The notes below the pieces were generated by a model that did not search any database, was not told where the DNA came from, and saw nothing but the letters and a program-made list of their open reading frames with translations. Below are positions 1 through 10,638 of a DNA stretch of 64,000 nucleotides, piece by piece; positions within the stretch are counted from its first letter, which is position 1; each line of letters starts with the position of its first letter. Source of the DNA: Mrakia gelida. Taxonomy: Eukaryota; Basidiomycota; Tremellomycetes; Cystofilobasidiales; Mrakiaceae. The stretch is from assembly GCA_024345305.1 (NCBI GenBank), contig BRON01000008.1, forward strand, positions 1,302,001 to 1,366,000. Direction: 5' to 3'. The position numbers and the translations under genes were made by a program.

Positions 1-788
1 CCATCACCTCCAAACCCCATCCCAGGTCAACAACAGATCTTCTTCGACCTTCATCGCCTCCCACCTCAAAACGCACAGTTCCTCCGAGACGCACTGCCGC
101 CCTCTCCCACCGGCTCGCCTCGCTCTCAGCAGCACCAACAGTCGCTCTCGACGACGACGGAGGAAGGTTCGCCGACGAGACGACCCGCTCGTCCTCCTGC
201 TGCTCCCATCGAGGCAAACTTCCTGGCACTGGTGGATACGATCTCGGATGTTGTGAGAGCGATGGACTCGTTGGAGAGGAAGAGCGATTTGATGCTTACG
301 GCGGAGGTGAGTCTTCGTCGCGTCGACCACCCTCTCGCTCGAATTCAACTGACTCCCCTTTTTTGCTTCGCAGACCCTCCGCCTGATGGAGGAAATCGGA
401 GCTCTTCGATCCATCACCCACTCTCTTCGCATGCAACTTCACCAGTTCGTCCAGTCATCCTCTCCTCTCCCACTCTTCCTGCTCTCTCAAACTGACTGAA
501 ATGTGCCGTCTTCCCCTTCGTCTCGGCAGCATCACCATGAACCTCACTCCCTCCTCCACTACGACTTCCACCGCCACCGCCTCCCGTCGAATGACCGCCT
601 CTCCAGGTCGAACTCCAACCACCGACTCCTCGCAAGATCGAGATCGAGCGGATCCTCCCAGTCAAACCGAAACTGTCGTTTCAATGGCCTACTCGTCGAG
701 AGGAGGAAGAGGACCCCAAGGCCCCGTTCCGTACACGGAGGTGGTGACGAGGAGGACGTCGTCTTCGGATGCTTCCTACAGGCTTTGA
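1..788 (+). CDS. 3' part of an unknown Ser/Thr-rich protein (5' end outside window)
   Basis: I do not recognise this protein. The reading frame is open from base 1, so the start lies upstream. Three exons are visible: 1-306, 374 to about 449, and 530-788. The first intron is a clear GTGAGT...GCAG. The second has a weaker GTTCGT donor but a good GACTGA branch region and GGCAG acceptor. Exons 1 and 2 hold a likely helix or coiled coil (FLALVDTISDVV, SLERKSDLMLTAE, TLRLMEEIGALRSITHSLRM). Exon 3 is Ser/Thr/Pro-rich and probably disordered, ending ASYRL-stop. The protein is therefore likely a coiled-coil or scaffold-type protein, but no function can be assigned from this fragment. Confidence 0.6.
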
Positions 789-1115
789 GGGGAGAGAGCG
801 AACGGTGGACCCGCGCGACGACGACGAGTTGACGAAGAGTTGATTCTTGTACTGCTGTTTTCTATGCCTTCTTACTGCACATGCTCATATTGATGATTTT
901 ACGACGATTCATATGTGTCTCGGTCTCTCTGCTTTAGGTGACTATCCTTGACGACGGCTCTCGATATGAAAGGCGCTCGATCTCTTTCGTTCGAAACACC
1001 AACCATCACCTTCTTCTCTTCTCTTCCTTCTTTGGGCAAAGTCTCCCTCTCCTACGGGAATACCTGTTTACTCATAACTCCTCGTATCCACCTTCGAGCT
1101 CGGAAGACTTCCAAG
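789..1115. other. Intergenic, 3' flank of the first gene and promoter of the bZIP gene
   Basis: No gene recognised. The stretch is mildly T-rich at 840-935 and C/T-rich before the bZIP start. Frames are open upstream of the chosen ATG at 1116 (from about 948), but their composition is not convincing and the start MSSEGVNP has the better context. Confidence 0.5.
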
Positions 1116-2497
1116 ATGAGCAGCGAAGGCGTCAACCCAGTCGGTCCGCCTTTTCCTCGAGCAAACGACGAAGCTCAACATCCTCCTCCTCCTCCCTCCC
1201 TCCCTCACCACACCACTCCTCCTCACCAGCCATCCCTCCCACCACCACCACCTCAAAGCCAGACCTCTATCATCCCCATCTCACCCTCCAAACCCACCTC
1301 CTCCTCATCCGAACCAAAATCGTTCCTTCAACTCGGAGCTCCTCCCTCCTCCTCCTCTTCTCCCTCCTCTCCCTTCTGCTGGCTCTGCGGAGCAGGAAAC
1401 GAAGATTCGCGATTCTTCAAGCGGCTTGAGTTTATCGAGTCTCTTCCAGGTGGAAATGGAGCGCTGTACAGGTTCGGGAGGTTGTCGTGCTGGCGATGCA
1501 GCGTCCTGTGGTTGAAGATTATGACGGGGGATGTTGAAGGGCAGTTTGGCGAACGTCTTCGGAACCTGGGACCTTTGGAGAGAGGGACGTTCACGACGGC
1601 TGTGATGAAGGCGAAGGGGTTGGAGCGGAGAGCATCGCTGGTGGGGGTGAAGGGGAGTGGGGAGAGTCGAATAGAAGTTACGTCGTCGTCGTCGGCGAGT
1701 TCATCTCGTCCCTCGAACCCTCTCGAACCAGCAGCCATTCCTCTTCTACCTCCACTGCCTGCTCAAATGAGCTCACCGAACCCCTCATCTCATCCTCCCT
1801 CGAAGTTGTGGTCGTCGAAACGACCGAGAGTCGACTCGAACAGCCACTCCGACGCACTCGAGTCCCACTCCGACTCCCATCCTCAAGAACCCCACGAGAA
1901 ATTTTCACCTCCTCTTCCTCATCAGGACAAGACGACGCATCCCACCGTCGCCATCCCGGAGCTTCTCAACCCCGAAGCGGTCTCGATCTCAGTCGCAGCT
2001 GAATCAGAATCGACGCGTCGACCTCCCTCGTCCTCGATCGCTCCCTCAGATCCTCAGGCGCCAGAGCGACGTAGAGCCAACAACAGATCTTCGTGAGTGA
2101 GTCCTAAGTTGTTTTCTCCTTCTACTGAAGCCCCTCGACTGACCTCTTGCTGTCTGTTTCGTTTTAGAGCTGCTGCTTTCAGGGCGAGAACGATGGCCCA
2201 TCAGGCTCAGCAGTGGAGGGTTCTGGAAGCCCGAGGTGAGTAGATCCGTTCAACATGCACCTTCTCTCTCGTTCTATACTGACAAGCATCATCTTTACTC
2301 TTGACAGATGCTGAGGTCGCTCGACTGAGGAAGGAAGCAGGTTCGTTCGACTCGACGCGACGCGGCGACTCGTTCGCTTCTTTCGACTCACTCGCTGACA
2401 ATTATTCCACTTTCTCTTTCTCCCAGATTTTCTGAACCTCGAGGTTAACCGTTTAGTCCACATCGCAACTTCTGAGTCCGCCGTCGAAGGGAGTTGA
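1116..2497 (+). CDS. bZIP transcription factor with an N-terminal Cys4 module
   Basis: Likely a nuclear DNA-binding regulator. The long first exon encodes a Pro/Ser-rich N-terminus (start MSSEGVNP), then a CWLCGAG...CWRC module (C-x2-C-x33-C-x2-C, codons 1377-1499). The C-terminus is built over three introns (about 2095-2166, 2237-2307, 2342-2427). Spliced, it gives a basic region with ANNRSSAAAFRAR, matching the bZIP signature N-x7-R. A short leucine zipper follows, with leucines seven apart in ARLRKEADFLNLEVNRL. The protein ends SESAVEGS-stop at 2497. The zipper has only about three clear heptads, so it may need a partner. The Cys4 module is also seen in the Rap1-like locus at 16.9-17.0 kb. 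bZIP assignment is from the visible signature; target genes are unknown. Confidence 0.75.
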
Positions 2498-2760
2498 GCG
2501 ATCGCGTTTCGTCTTGCGTCGTCGCGTCGCCCCCCTCTTGCTTCGATTTGATGAGCAAAACTTTCTACGCGAACAACGTTCGAGAGCAAGGTACTTTCGT
2601 TGTCGCTGATCTCACGACTCCTCGAGAGAAAAAGCTCCTGCCGTCGGTTACTACCTCCTTCAGCAGCTCGACCTCGAAATCTCAAAACTCGTCGAGCTCA
2701 CCCTGCCTCCTTCCCTTCAACTCTCAGCCATCGCCTCTGAGGCCTCCCTTCCCCCTCCAC

Positions 2761-5167
2761 ATGTCCATCTCTCGCCTCGCTCCTCGAACTCCCACCCTCT
2801 CGCTCCTCCAAACTCGTTCCATCCACGGTGCCCCTGGCTACCGTCCCTACTTCCCAACCGAAGGGAAGACGTGGGCGGAACTTCATCCCTTCGGACCAGG
2901 GAAGAAGAGGCGACCTACTCCCACGCCTCCTCCTGTCCCATGGAAGGCAGACTTCGAGCCTCTAGGAGGAGAGATGGGTCATCATGATGTCACGAGTTTC
3001 GAGGATGGGCTGGAGGAGGAGGGAGGGTGGTATCTGCAGTCGAAGAAGGAAGGAGTGAGCTTGGAGAAGGAGAGGAAGAAGGAGTTGTGGGCTGATCCGT
3101 ATGGTGAGCTATAAGCAATTCTGGTCAATAAGAGATCATCTATACTGACCGACACCTTCTTTGGTCTCTTTAGTGAGGATGCTGCAAGAGGAGAATACGA
3201 TCTGCTTGTGGTCGGGACACCTTCTCCCAAACGGTGAGCTCGACTCTCTCCTTCCTTCCCTCCCTCGACCCTTCTTCTTTCGAGGCCTTCCTACTTCGAG
3301 CCTGACCTTCCTCGACCCTCCTTTCACATCTCAGCCATGTCCCTCAAGCTTCGGTCAGCTCTCCATCGACCGTCTCCCTCCGAGCACGAGCAGTTCGTCT
3401 ACGTCCCCGAGGACATCCTCAGCCCAGAATTCGACACCTCCCTCCTTCGACCTCCTCCCGAGAAGGGTCTTCCACCTCAACGCGCACCGTCCGTAGCTCT
3501 CCTGAACGATTCGCTCAAGCTTCTAGATGGTTAGTACTCTGAGTCGCCAACCGGGAGGTGCATGGGTTTCTGTCTTCGAGCTCGCGCAACGCTGACTCGC
3601 TCTTCCCGCTCGCGTCTCGTCTACTCCAGCTGCTGGTCCTCGACTCACTCGACTCAACCAAGCCGAGATCCCTTCGTTCGAACCTCTTCGACCCGTCATT
3701 CCTCTCGGCGTCTCCCTGGATCCGAAGGACAACGTCCCAGGACGACTCAACCTCGAGACACATCGCTCCAGTACCAATCCGGGAGCAACCATCACGCCTC
3801 GTCCTCTCCCTGCCCTCGAGAAGCAGATCAGAGAGCAGCTGTTGACGAGGGTTCAGCAGGAGCTGGAGATCTTGGCTGAGAGGGTTCCGCTCTCGGAGGG
3901 ACTGGAGGGAAGGATGGTTCTGAGGGAGGTGGGAGCGGAGGAGAGGGAGGCGATGAGGGACGAGGATTGGAGGGACGAGGGGAGGAAGGTCGTCGCTGTT
4001 TTGGAGGTGGGAACTCCGAAGGAGGAAGTCGGACAGTTCTTCCATTCGAATCCTCCCTCGCCGTCCACAGGAGTCTCGTCGTCGCCACCAGTAGAGGGGA
4101 AGCACCTGGACTTCAGGAAGGAGAGCCTCGTCGCTCTCCTTCGCGCCGGACCACCTCCCAAGCCGAAGACCGAAAAGTCGTCTAGAGGTCGAGCAAAGCA
4201 GCTCGGTTCAATACCCCACTCCTCTCCTACCAACATCACCTGTCCTCTCCTCAGAAACCTCGCCATTCCCCCACCTTCACCACCAGCAGCAGACGACGTC
4301 GGCAACCTCGATACCGTCCTTTCCTCTCCCTCTCCACCTCTCGCATCACCCTCGATCCCCTACTACCCCCTCACCCACCTCTTTCCCTCACCGGAAGCTC
4401 AATCCCACATCCTCTCCCGACTCATCTACCTCGATCACCTCTCCTCAACTCCAAACGTCCCGGACCCTCACCCACCTCTCGTTCCCTCCTCCTCGCCTCC
4501 AACACTCCGGACCTTCGCTCTCCTCTCCCACCCTTCCCTCCTCGGTCCTCACGGAATCGACACCTACCCGCTCTTCCGCGCTCTCTGGCGAGTCAGACTA
4601 TGGGAAGCGGACGCTGGAGGGTGGGACGGAGAGACGAAGAAGGCGATTCTGAGCATGGCTAGTAGATCTGAGAAGGTCGACAATCGTGAGAAGGAAGACG
4701 CTCCTGCTCTTGCGGAACAAAAGGACGATGACGACGACGAGTACGACAGGAGGTCAGCCATCTCGCGGATGTATAGGTCGGCGGGTGTTGAGGACGGGGG
4801 GGTAGAGGTGGAGGAGAAGGGAGGGGATCGGAACGCGTCGTCGCCATCGCCGTCGCCTTCGTCTTCGTCGAAGGAAGGAACGACGCCTTGGCCTAGTACG
4901 GAGAGGTTGGCGGGTGGAGTGCCTCCTCGGCCGAGGGAGCAGTCGCAGTCGGAATTGCAGGGATGGGGAGGGCAGAGGGAGCAGAGGGGATCTAACGATG
5001 GTGGGGATCGAAGGGGAGGAGGATCGAGTCGAGGGGATTACCAGGACAGGAGACCACCGCCGAGGCAGGATTCCAGGGGAGGTAGTGGTGGTGGAGGATA
5101 TGGTAGTAATAGTAGAGGAGGAGGGGGTGGTGGAGGAAGGGGAGGGGGCTTCGGCTTTAGATCATGA
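2761..5167 (+). CDS. Unknown protein with probable mitochondrial targeting and a C-terminal RGG/Gly-rich tail
   Basis: I do not recognise the family. The chosen start (MSISRLAPRTPTLSLLQTRS) gives an Arg/Ser-rich amphipathic N-terminus typical of mitochondrial presequences, followed by IHGAPGYRPYFP. Three introns (after ADPY, after LLPN, after LKLLD) join four exons; the last, from about 3630, is long. The body has a basic/acidic helical stretch (ALEKQIREQLLTRVQQELEIL) and a conserved-looking LWRVRLWEADAGGWD segment. The last 100 residues are acidic and then strongly Gly/Arg-rich (SRGGGGGGGRGGGFGFRS). RGG tails usually bind RNA, so a role in mitochondrial RNA handling or the mitoribosome is a reasonable inference, but nothing proves it. 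The frame is open upstream to 2494; the pyrimidine-rich leader before 2761 favours the internal start. Confidence 0.65.
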
Positions 5168-5379
5168 TCTTTGCTCATCATTCGTTGAAGACGAAACGCG
5201 TCGTCGTCGAACAATACTCGTCTCCAGAAAGCAAGATCATCTTTGACGAATGATGGAACGGGAAGATTAGAAAACGTTATCACCATCTAGATCGTCCTCC
5301 CCTCTCCATGCTAGTCTAACGAGAGAACACTTAAACGAAACAACTCGAGCGTCGCGACAAACTCCCTCCCGTTCGTCAC

Positions 5380-6898
5380 TCAACTCGACGTCCCATTCAC
5401 CACCACCCCCTCCGTAACAGCCTCCACAACCTTCTTCGGCGGATCTCCCCGCCCGGCCCTCTCCAGCTCGTCATCGTGCAGCATCCACGCAGGTTGGTAC
5501 ATCGCTCCAGGGTGGTAGCCGTTGGTCGTCGAGTGTGAATCGGGTGCTGTTGAGCGTGGACGGGAGAGGAGTGCTGGGTTGGGATGGGTGTTGAGGGAAG
5601 AGCCGAGAGAGGTGTATCTGTGGTGGAAAAAGAGTGTGCGAAGGAGGGATAAGGAGGTGGTGAGCTCGAGAAGGGAAGTCGACGCGGGAAGGAGGTATTG
5701 AGAGCTGAAACGAACCCTTCATCGTACAGAGAGCACCAAGGGATCTTGTACTCTCGCAGGTAGTCCCATACGTCCGAGTAGGTCCAGTTGAGAATGGGAT
5801 GGATCCTCATGAGGGCAGGCCAGGAGGAGTCGGTGGGTTGGCTGTGAGCGAGGGAAGCTGAACAAAAGCGAGGCGAAGGGAGATCGAAAGGTCAGCTTCC
5901 AGCGTCTCGTGCGAACGCTTCCAGCACTTCAACACCACCACTAGCTTCCAACCGACAGACTCCCAGTTGCGCCAGTAGTCGAGAAAAGGTGAGAAAGTCG
6001 ACTCACCACCATGAGGATCGTTCCTCCTCGTTCCAACCAGCATCCCCTTCACTCCCTTCCCTTTCCCCTTCCCCTCCTCCTCCCCAACTCCAACCTCCCC
6101 CGAATCGTCCAGATACAGTCCCAAAGCAGCCTTCATTCCACCTCCTATCCGCACGAGGTCGAGTCCATAATCGTTTATCGACTGGTCGACGAAGTCCTCG
6201 ACTTCTTGGAAGGGATGAGGAGCTGTGATGTAGAGGGCTTTGAGGAGAGGGGAGGAAGTCGAGGAAGATGCTGAGGAGTTGGAGGATCGTTCTGAGATGA
6301 TAGATTTGAGGAGATGGAGGAGGAGAGTGCCTTTGAAGAGTGGGAAAGGAACGAAAAGAGGAAGGAAGTCAACGGGTCTGACCGAACGAGAGCTTGACGA
6401 GAGATGGTGAGCTGGCTCCTCTATCAGCCGAGCTTCGAGCTCAACAGACCAGAGGTATAGATGAGAGAGAGTACTAACAGTCTTTGCCTCCGTTGAAGCT
6501 GATGGCGAGATGCTCGATCCTATCGCAACGAAGGCAAAAAGTGGTCAGCTCCAGCTTCCACGACCATCCCTTCCTTCCTCCCGCTTCGCAACTCACCCGT
6601 AGACCTCTATCGCTTCCTCTATCACACCCTTAGCCTCCTCGACCTTCTTCTCCAGCGAGGTTCGCCGACTTGCCGATATGGGAGGAGTTTCCGATCCTGT
6701 TCGAACGAGTTTGGGCTTTGACGAGTTGGAGACGAGGTGAGGGAAGGGAGGGAAGAGAGTCGTCGCTGAAGAGGATCGGGAGACTTGAGCTGAGCTGGTT
6801 GAACTCATTCGAGAGCTGAGTCGAGTAGGGGAAGGAGAAGGTATACGACGAGCGAGGTGAGAGAGAGAAATAGTTCGGGTGGGGGGGCGTAGGCTCAT
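5380..6898 (-). CDS. FAD1: FAD synthetase (FMN adenylyltransferase)
   Basis: Transfers AMP from ATP to FMN to make FAD, in cytosol and perhaps mitochondria. The PAPS-reductase-like fold is clear: the P-loop-like SFNGGKDCT (about 6490-6515, split by an intron), then GGGMKAALGLYLDD, the signature GTRRNDPHG, and MRIHPILNWTYSDVWDYLRE followed by IPWCSLYDEGYTSLGS. Five exons are inferred; the donor inside the Cys codon of KDC and the join G/ASLAHSQPTDSSWPALMR both restore the family sequence exactly. The protein ends VVVNGTSS-stop. A Ser/Arg-rich N-terminal stretch of roughly 100 residues precedes the catalytic part; I chose the ATG at 6898 (MSLRPPTRTISLSHLARR), which looks like a mitochondrial leader. 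Another ATG in frame lies further upstream at 7009. Very likely correct as a family call. Confidence 0.92.
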
Positions 6899-7312
6899 CG
6901 ACGTTGCGAGGTGAACGCAGAGGGAAGGGACGAATCTCGAACTTGGGTTGATTTCGGGGAAGTTAGCCGAGGGTGTTCGCTCCAGCCTCCATGATGCGAA
7001 AATTCTCAATTGAACACTCAGACTCGGACAAGAGAGGGCTCACTCTCACTCTCCCGAGACAAAATATCTTCTCAGAGAGTTCCCAGTCCGAGAGGAGGTC
7101 TCCGAACTCGACTGTCGACCGGCGAGCTCAGCCGCGACGACCTTTCTCAGAAGAGCAAAAGGGAAGAATCGGAACGGATGCGTGACGCCATGATAAGATA
7201 GTAACGATCCCAGCGCTGATGATGAACGGAGAAGGAGGCAAGTCAGCGGACAGTAAAAGCAAGACGAAGACGACGCGTCGAGATCTAGAGCGGAAGACGA
7301 ACCTCGACTCCC
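6899..7312. other. Intergenic, FAD1 promoter side
   Basis: No gene recognised. It separates the FAD synthetase start from the 3' end of the minus-strand MYND gene, so it should hold the FAD1 promoter and the MYND-gene terminator. An upstream in-frame extension of FAD1 to 7009 is possible. Confidence 0.4.
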
Positions 7313-8596
7313 TCACTCTAGTCCATAGCTCGGAGTGAAGCAAACGTTCTTGTGATACTTTCAGTCGAGTTTCTGATGCACTTGGGAGCAGTACCTGATC
7401 GACTTGCACTGAAAGACACGTCAGAAAGGAACGAGATCAGCGCGCGTTCGCGACGAGAAAGAAAGTAGTAAGACCGCGAACTCATCCTCCCACAAGTCAT
7501 CATCTCCTCACCCTTCCTGAGCACCTTACACTCCTTCACAAACACTCCCTCCTTGATCTCGTACCCGATCAGATCTCCGCACTGACAATCAAAGCCCATC
7601 GTCCCCCCTCCCCTCTTCCTCGACCGCTCTCGGATGTCCTCAGGAGTCACCGTTCCTCCCACCCACTGAACCATCAGCTCCAGACCAGTGACGGCATTTT
7701 GGAAGGTCGGGGAGCGAGCGTAGAAGGCGTTGGGAGACTGGGAGATCCGATCTTCGGCGCGATGGATGGCGGCGAGCTTGCGATGGAGGGATTTCGTCGT
7801 GGGGAGGTTGAAGAAGGAGGGAGGGAGGGGATCTTTACGAGCTGGCATGAGGTGAAAGAAGATGATGCTGTAGTCGTTGAGGTCCTTGCAGGCTTGTTGG
7901 AAGACGGCGGGATCGAGCTGTTTGAGACGAAGATGGTCGGGAGGAGGAAAGATGAGCTCGACTGGCAGCGTTCGAACGAGGAGCTGGATATCGTAGGGTT
8001 ACGAAGAGCTTACAGAGTTGAAACGATCCAGCTCTGGGCAGACGGTCTCGAAGACTATTGCCAGGAACTCGAGGAACCCTTCACCGGCGGGGATGGCGAG
8101 GAAGAATCGATAGGATGGGATGGTTCCGAACGAGGCGAGGAGTAGATCTGCGACGGCTGAAATGCTCGCTTCCTTCGGGTCCAGCCGTTTTTGCCGATAG
8201 GAATCAGCGAAGGGGACCATGTACTGGGAGATGAAGCTGGCCTGAGAGCGACGGCGGAGATAAAGAGGGCAGAGCAGCAGGCAGGAAGTGGTGAGCTCGT
8301 CATTCTCCTCTTTGCCTTCTCGTCTGCTCTTCAACGTCGGACTCCAAGGGGAGCGAAGGTGACTTACTGTCCAGTTTTCCCGTTCGCCTGACTCCATCGC
8401 AGAGACAGTACCGATCTGAAAGAGATATGAAGAGAGAAGCAGCGTGAGCGGGAAGAGAGAGAAGGGACTCGAAGGTGAAGAGCTTCGAGGGACGGACGAT
8501 TCGAGCAGCGAAAACGTAGGGATTCGGATCATTCGAGCTACCGATTTGATCCAGAAGCTTGAGGGCGTTCGCAAGGTCGAGTGCTGTCTCCTTCAT
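7313..8596 (-). CDS. MYND-finger-type protein, paralogue of the divergent neighbour, with an in-frame TGA in the finger
   Basis: The body reads cleanly over several exons: ASFISQYMVPFADSYRQ, AVADLLLASFGTIPSYRFF, GEGFLEFLAIVFETVCPEL, then after a 30-nt GT-AG intron (7984-8013) LLVRTLPVELIFPPPDHLR. It ends in a zinc-finger-like part, FDCQCGDLIGYEIKEG...KECK, then CKSIRYCSQVHQKLD. Here a TGA (7361-7363) stands where MYND fingers have Trp (DWxxHKxxC); the frame continues KYHKNVC and stops at 7313. The pre-finger spacing is C-x-C, not C-x2-C, in my splice (GTGCTC donor). The exon before ENWT is uncertain; MKETALDLANALKLL at 8596 is one candidate start. MYND fingers bind proline-rich partners. Similar layout to the plus-strand neighbour suggests a duplicated pair; this copy may be decaying or make a shortened protein. 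Confidence 0.6.
7361..7363 (-). other. TGA codon at the conserved Trp position of the MYND finger
   Basis: On the minus strand the codons run CAG AAA CTC GAC TGA AAG TAT CAC AAG. The residues before and after match the end of a MYND finger (HQxxD-W-xxHKxxC) exactly, with TGA in place of TGG. It may be a nonsense change or a read-through site; the base after the TGA is A. Confidence 0.7.
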
Positions 8597-8613
8597 TTTG
8601 GGCGAAAGGGGTC

Positions 8614-8715
8614 CTGAGGGTTGGAGTCGAGAAGGCGAGGGAACGAAGGAAGGTGAGCTCGCGAGATTCGAGCTCACGTTTTTCTCCTTCCACCCGTCAC
8701 CCTCCATCTCCACAG
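8614..8715. promoter_or_regulatory. Head-to-head promoter of the two MYND genes with a palindromic splice donor
   Basis: The start codons of the two divergent genes lie only 122 bp apart. In between, 8653-8661 and 8669-8677 form a perfect inverted repeat, each arm being GTGAGCTCG, the usual extended donor of this genome. On the plus strand the donor at 8653 fits an intron ending CACAG at 8715, two bases before the ATG. On the minus strand the donor at 8677 fits an intron ending CTCAG at 8614, eighteen bases before the MKETAL start. Both would be 5'UTR introns of about 63 nt and the two transcripts would overlap. This is inferred from sequence alone. Confidence 0.45.
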
Positions 8716-8717
8716 AG

Positions 8718-10638
8718 ATGCCTAGAAACATCACCGAAGTCAGAGCGGAGTCTTCTAGACTTGCTGGCGTACTTGGTCTAGCTAGTCACAGGGAAGAAGG
8801 AGCTGTACCAACAATTCCTTTCGTCGACCTCGTGAAGAACGGCCTGTCGAGCTGGAGCAAACCCAACGAGCTCGTGCGTCCCTCCTGCTCACTCCCTATG
8901 GTGCCAACCTCCACCGAGGTTTGAGGTTGATCAAGCTATGCTGTGTCTGCTTCTTTAGCTTCGAGTGATCGAGTCGTCTTCGTGGGAGAAGGAAGATCGG
9001 GAACCGCTCATCGTAGGTCTTCGTCTTCGTCGTGTCTCGCTCTTCTGGCCCGCTTCTTTCTTTCTCAGCTCCTCTAAAGAGACGCTGAATGGCTTATGAC
9101 ACGTATCTACAGAACCACTTCGCCGCTCACTACCTCCCGGATCTTCTCTCAGCCTTCAAACTCTGCAAAACGGAAATCGGCTCGCCTTGGAACAGAGCTC
9201 TCGCCCTCGTCCTTGCCTCCCCCTACTTCCTTAAACACTTCAAACGGGATCTATCGGAGCTCGAGGACTTCCTAGTCTTTGTTGCTAAGCGACTGGTGCT
9301 GGTAGATGAGGTCGAGCTGAGGAAGTTCAGGGCCGTCGGAGTGGATCTGGACGAGGGAAACTCTCGGTCTGTCGAGGCGGTCGCTCTGACGTTCTGCAAT
9401 GTCAGTACACACTCTTCCACCTCGGCTCGAACTAGGATACTGATTCGCGGCTCGATCTGCCTTCTCTCAGACCTTGGGAATCGTCAAGGGCCTGCTTGAC
9501 GTTCGTCGATCTCTCGTCTCTTTTTCTTCCTCCCTTCCTTGTCCCCTTCGCGTGCTGATGGATTGCCTCGATCTCCCAAAACTGCAGAGAGACGAGGACG
9601 AGCTCGTGTACCTTGTTCAGATCTTCAATGACCTCGCTCTCCTCTTCGTACGGTTCTCGACGCCCTCGTTCATCTCGCGTCCGACTCGTCAAATCATCCC
9701 GGAGCCTACTCTCACCATCCTCAGGACCAGCTGCAGGGTTCCAAGAACTTTCCACGTCCTCTCTGAACGCTTCAGTGACTGCTGTTGATTTTCTTCTCCT
9801 TTTTCGTCTTTATAAAGGCTTGGAATCATTGGTGAGTCAGTCGCGTCGACGTCAAATCGAAGCTCGACTCCTCCTCCAACCTCCTCGAACGCTGCCTTCT
9901 CTTTCACAGGCGCGCCCATCATCAAACAGACTACATCACGGGACTGGGAGAATTCGACGACGGAGAGCGTAAACCCAAGTCAAAGTCACTCGAGATGGCG
10001 TGGGACGAAAGAGGAGGAGTCTTGTGAGCTCACTTTCTCGCTTCCCTTCCCCCCTTCACAAAACCGGACTGACTCATTCTCCGCTCCCCTCTCTTGACGT
10101 TTTAGCCAATCAGCCGACTGCTTCCTGGAATCCCTCCGAAAGGGCGGTCGCATCGAGCCTCCTCCCCGTTGGAGAACAGATGACAGAAAGCCCTTGATCC
10201 TCCTCCCAACGGACTCGCTCCTCCTTCGAGATACGTGCGAGGTTGAGCTTCGGGATCCAGGAACCAGGTGCAAGAACCCTTATGGAGGGGTGCAGGCTTG
10301 TGCGAAGGTCAGTCCCGTTGATCGATGGGTCGACGTCGACGAGACGAGACGCGACTGACTGATTGACTCGTCTCGTTCTTCGTCCTTGATCTCTTTCTTT
10401 GTCGGAATTTTCGACGACAGTGTAAGGCCGTCGTTTACTGTTGGAAAGGTGAGTTGGGGGTGTTTTGATGATCTTCGAGCTCGTGGAAAGACAGCGAAGA
10501 GAGAGAGCCGGAACTGATTCGACTTTCGCACTTTTGCTCGCTTCTTCTCTTTGCGGACCCTCGCCGCTACGACGAACAGAACATCAAGCTGCCGATTGGA
10601 AACGACACAAGCTTTCGTGCTACAAGGATCTCGATTGA
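8718..10638 (+). CDS. MYND-finger protein
   Basis: Starts MPRNITEVRAESSRLAG directly after a probable 5'UTR intron. About ten exons can be joined: the body includes IPFVDLVKNGLSSWSKPNEL, NHFAAHYLPDLLSAF, RALALVLASPYFLKHFKRD, SVEAVALTFCN and HHQTDYITGLGEFDDGE. The C-terminus is a complete MYND finger: RCKNPYGGVQACAK / CKAVVYCWK / EHQAADWKRHKLSC, split by two introns, ending YKDLD-stop at 10638. All expected Cys/His ligands and the Trp are present. MYND fingers mediate protein-protein contact, often with PxLxP motifs; the N-terminal region has no domain I recognise. The middle exons (about 9650-9900) are the least certain. Divergent neighbour 7.3-8.6 kb is a paralogue with the same order of segments. 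Confidence 0.75.

Noticed and set aside
8559..8717. Upstream plus-strand ORF as N-terminus of the MYND protein
   Set aside because: It crosses a good GTGAGCTCG...CACAG intron ending two bases before ATG; a 5'UTR intron fits better.
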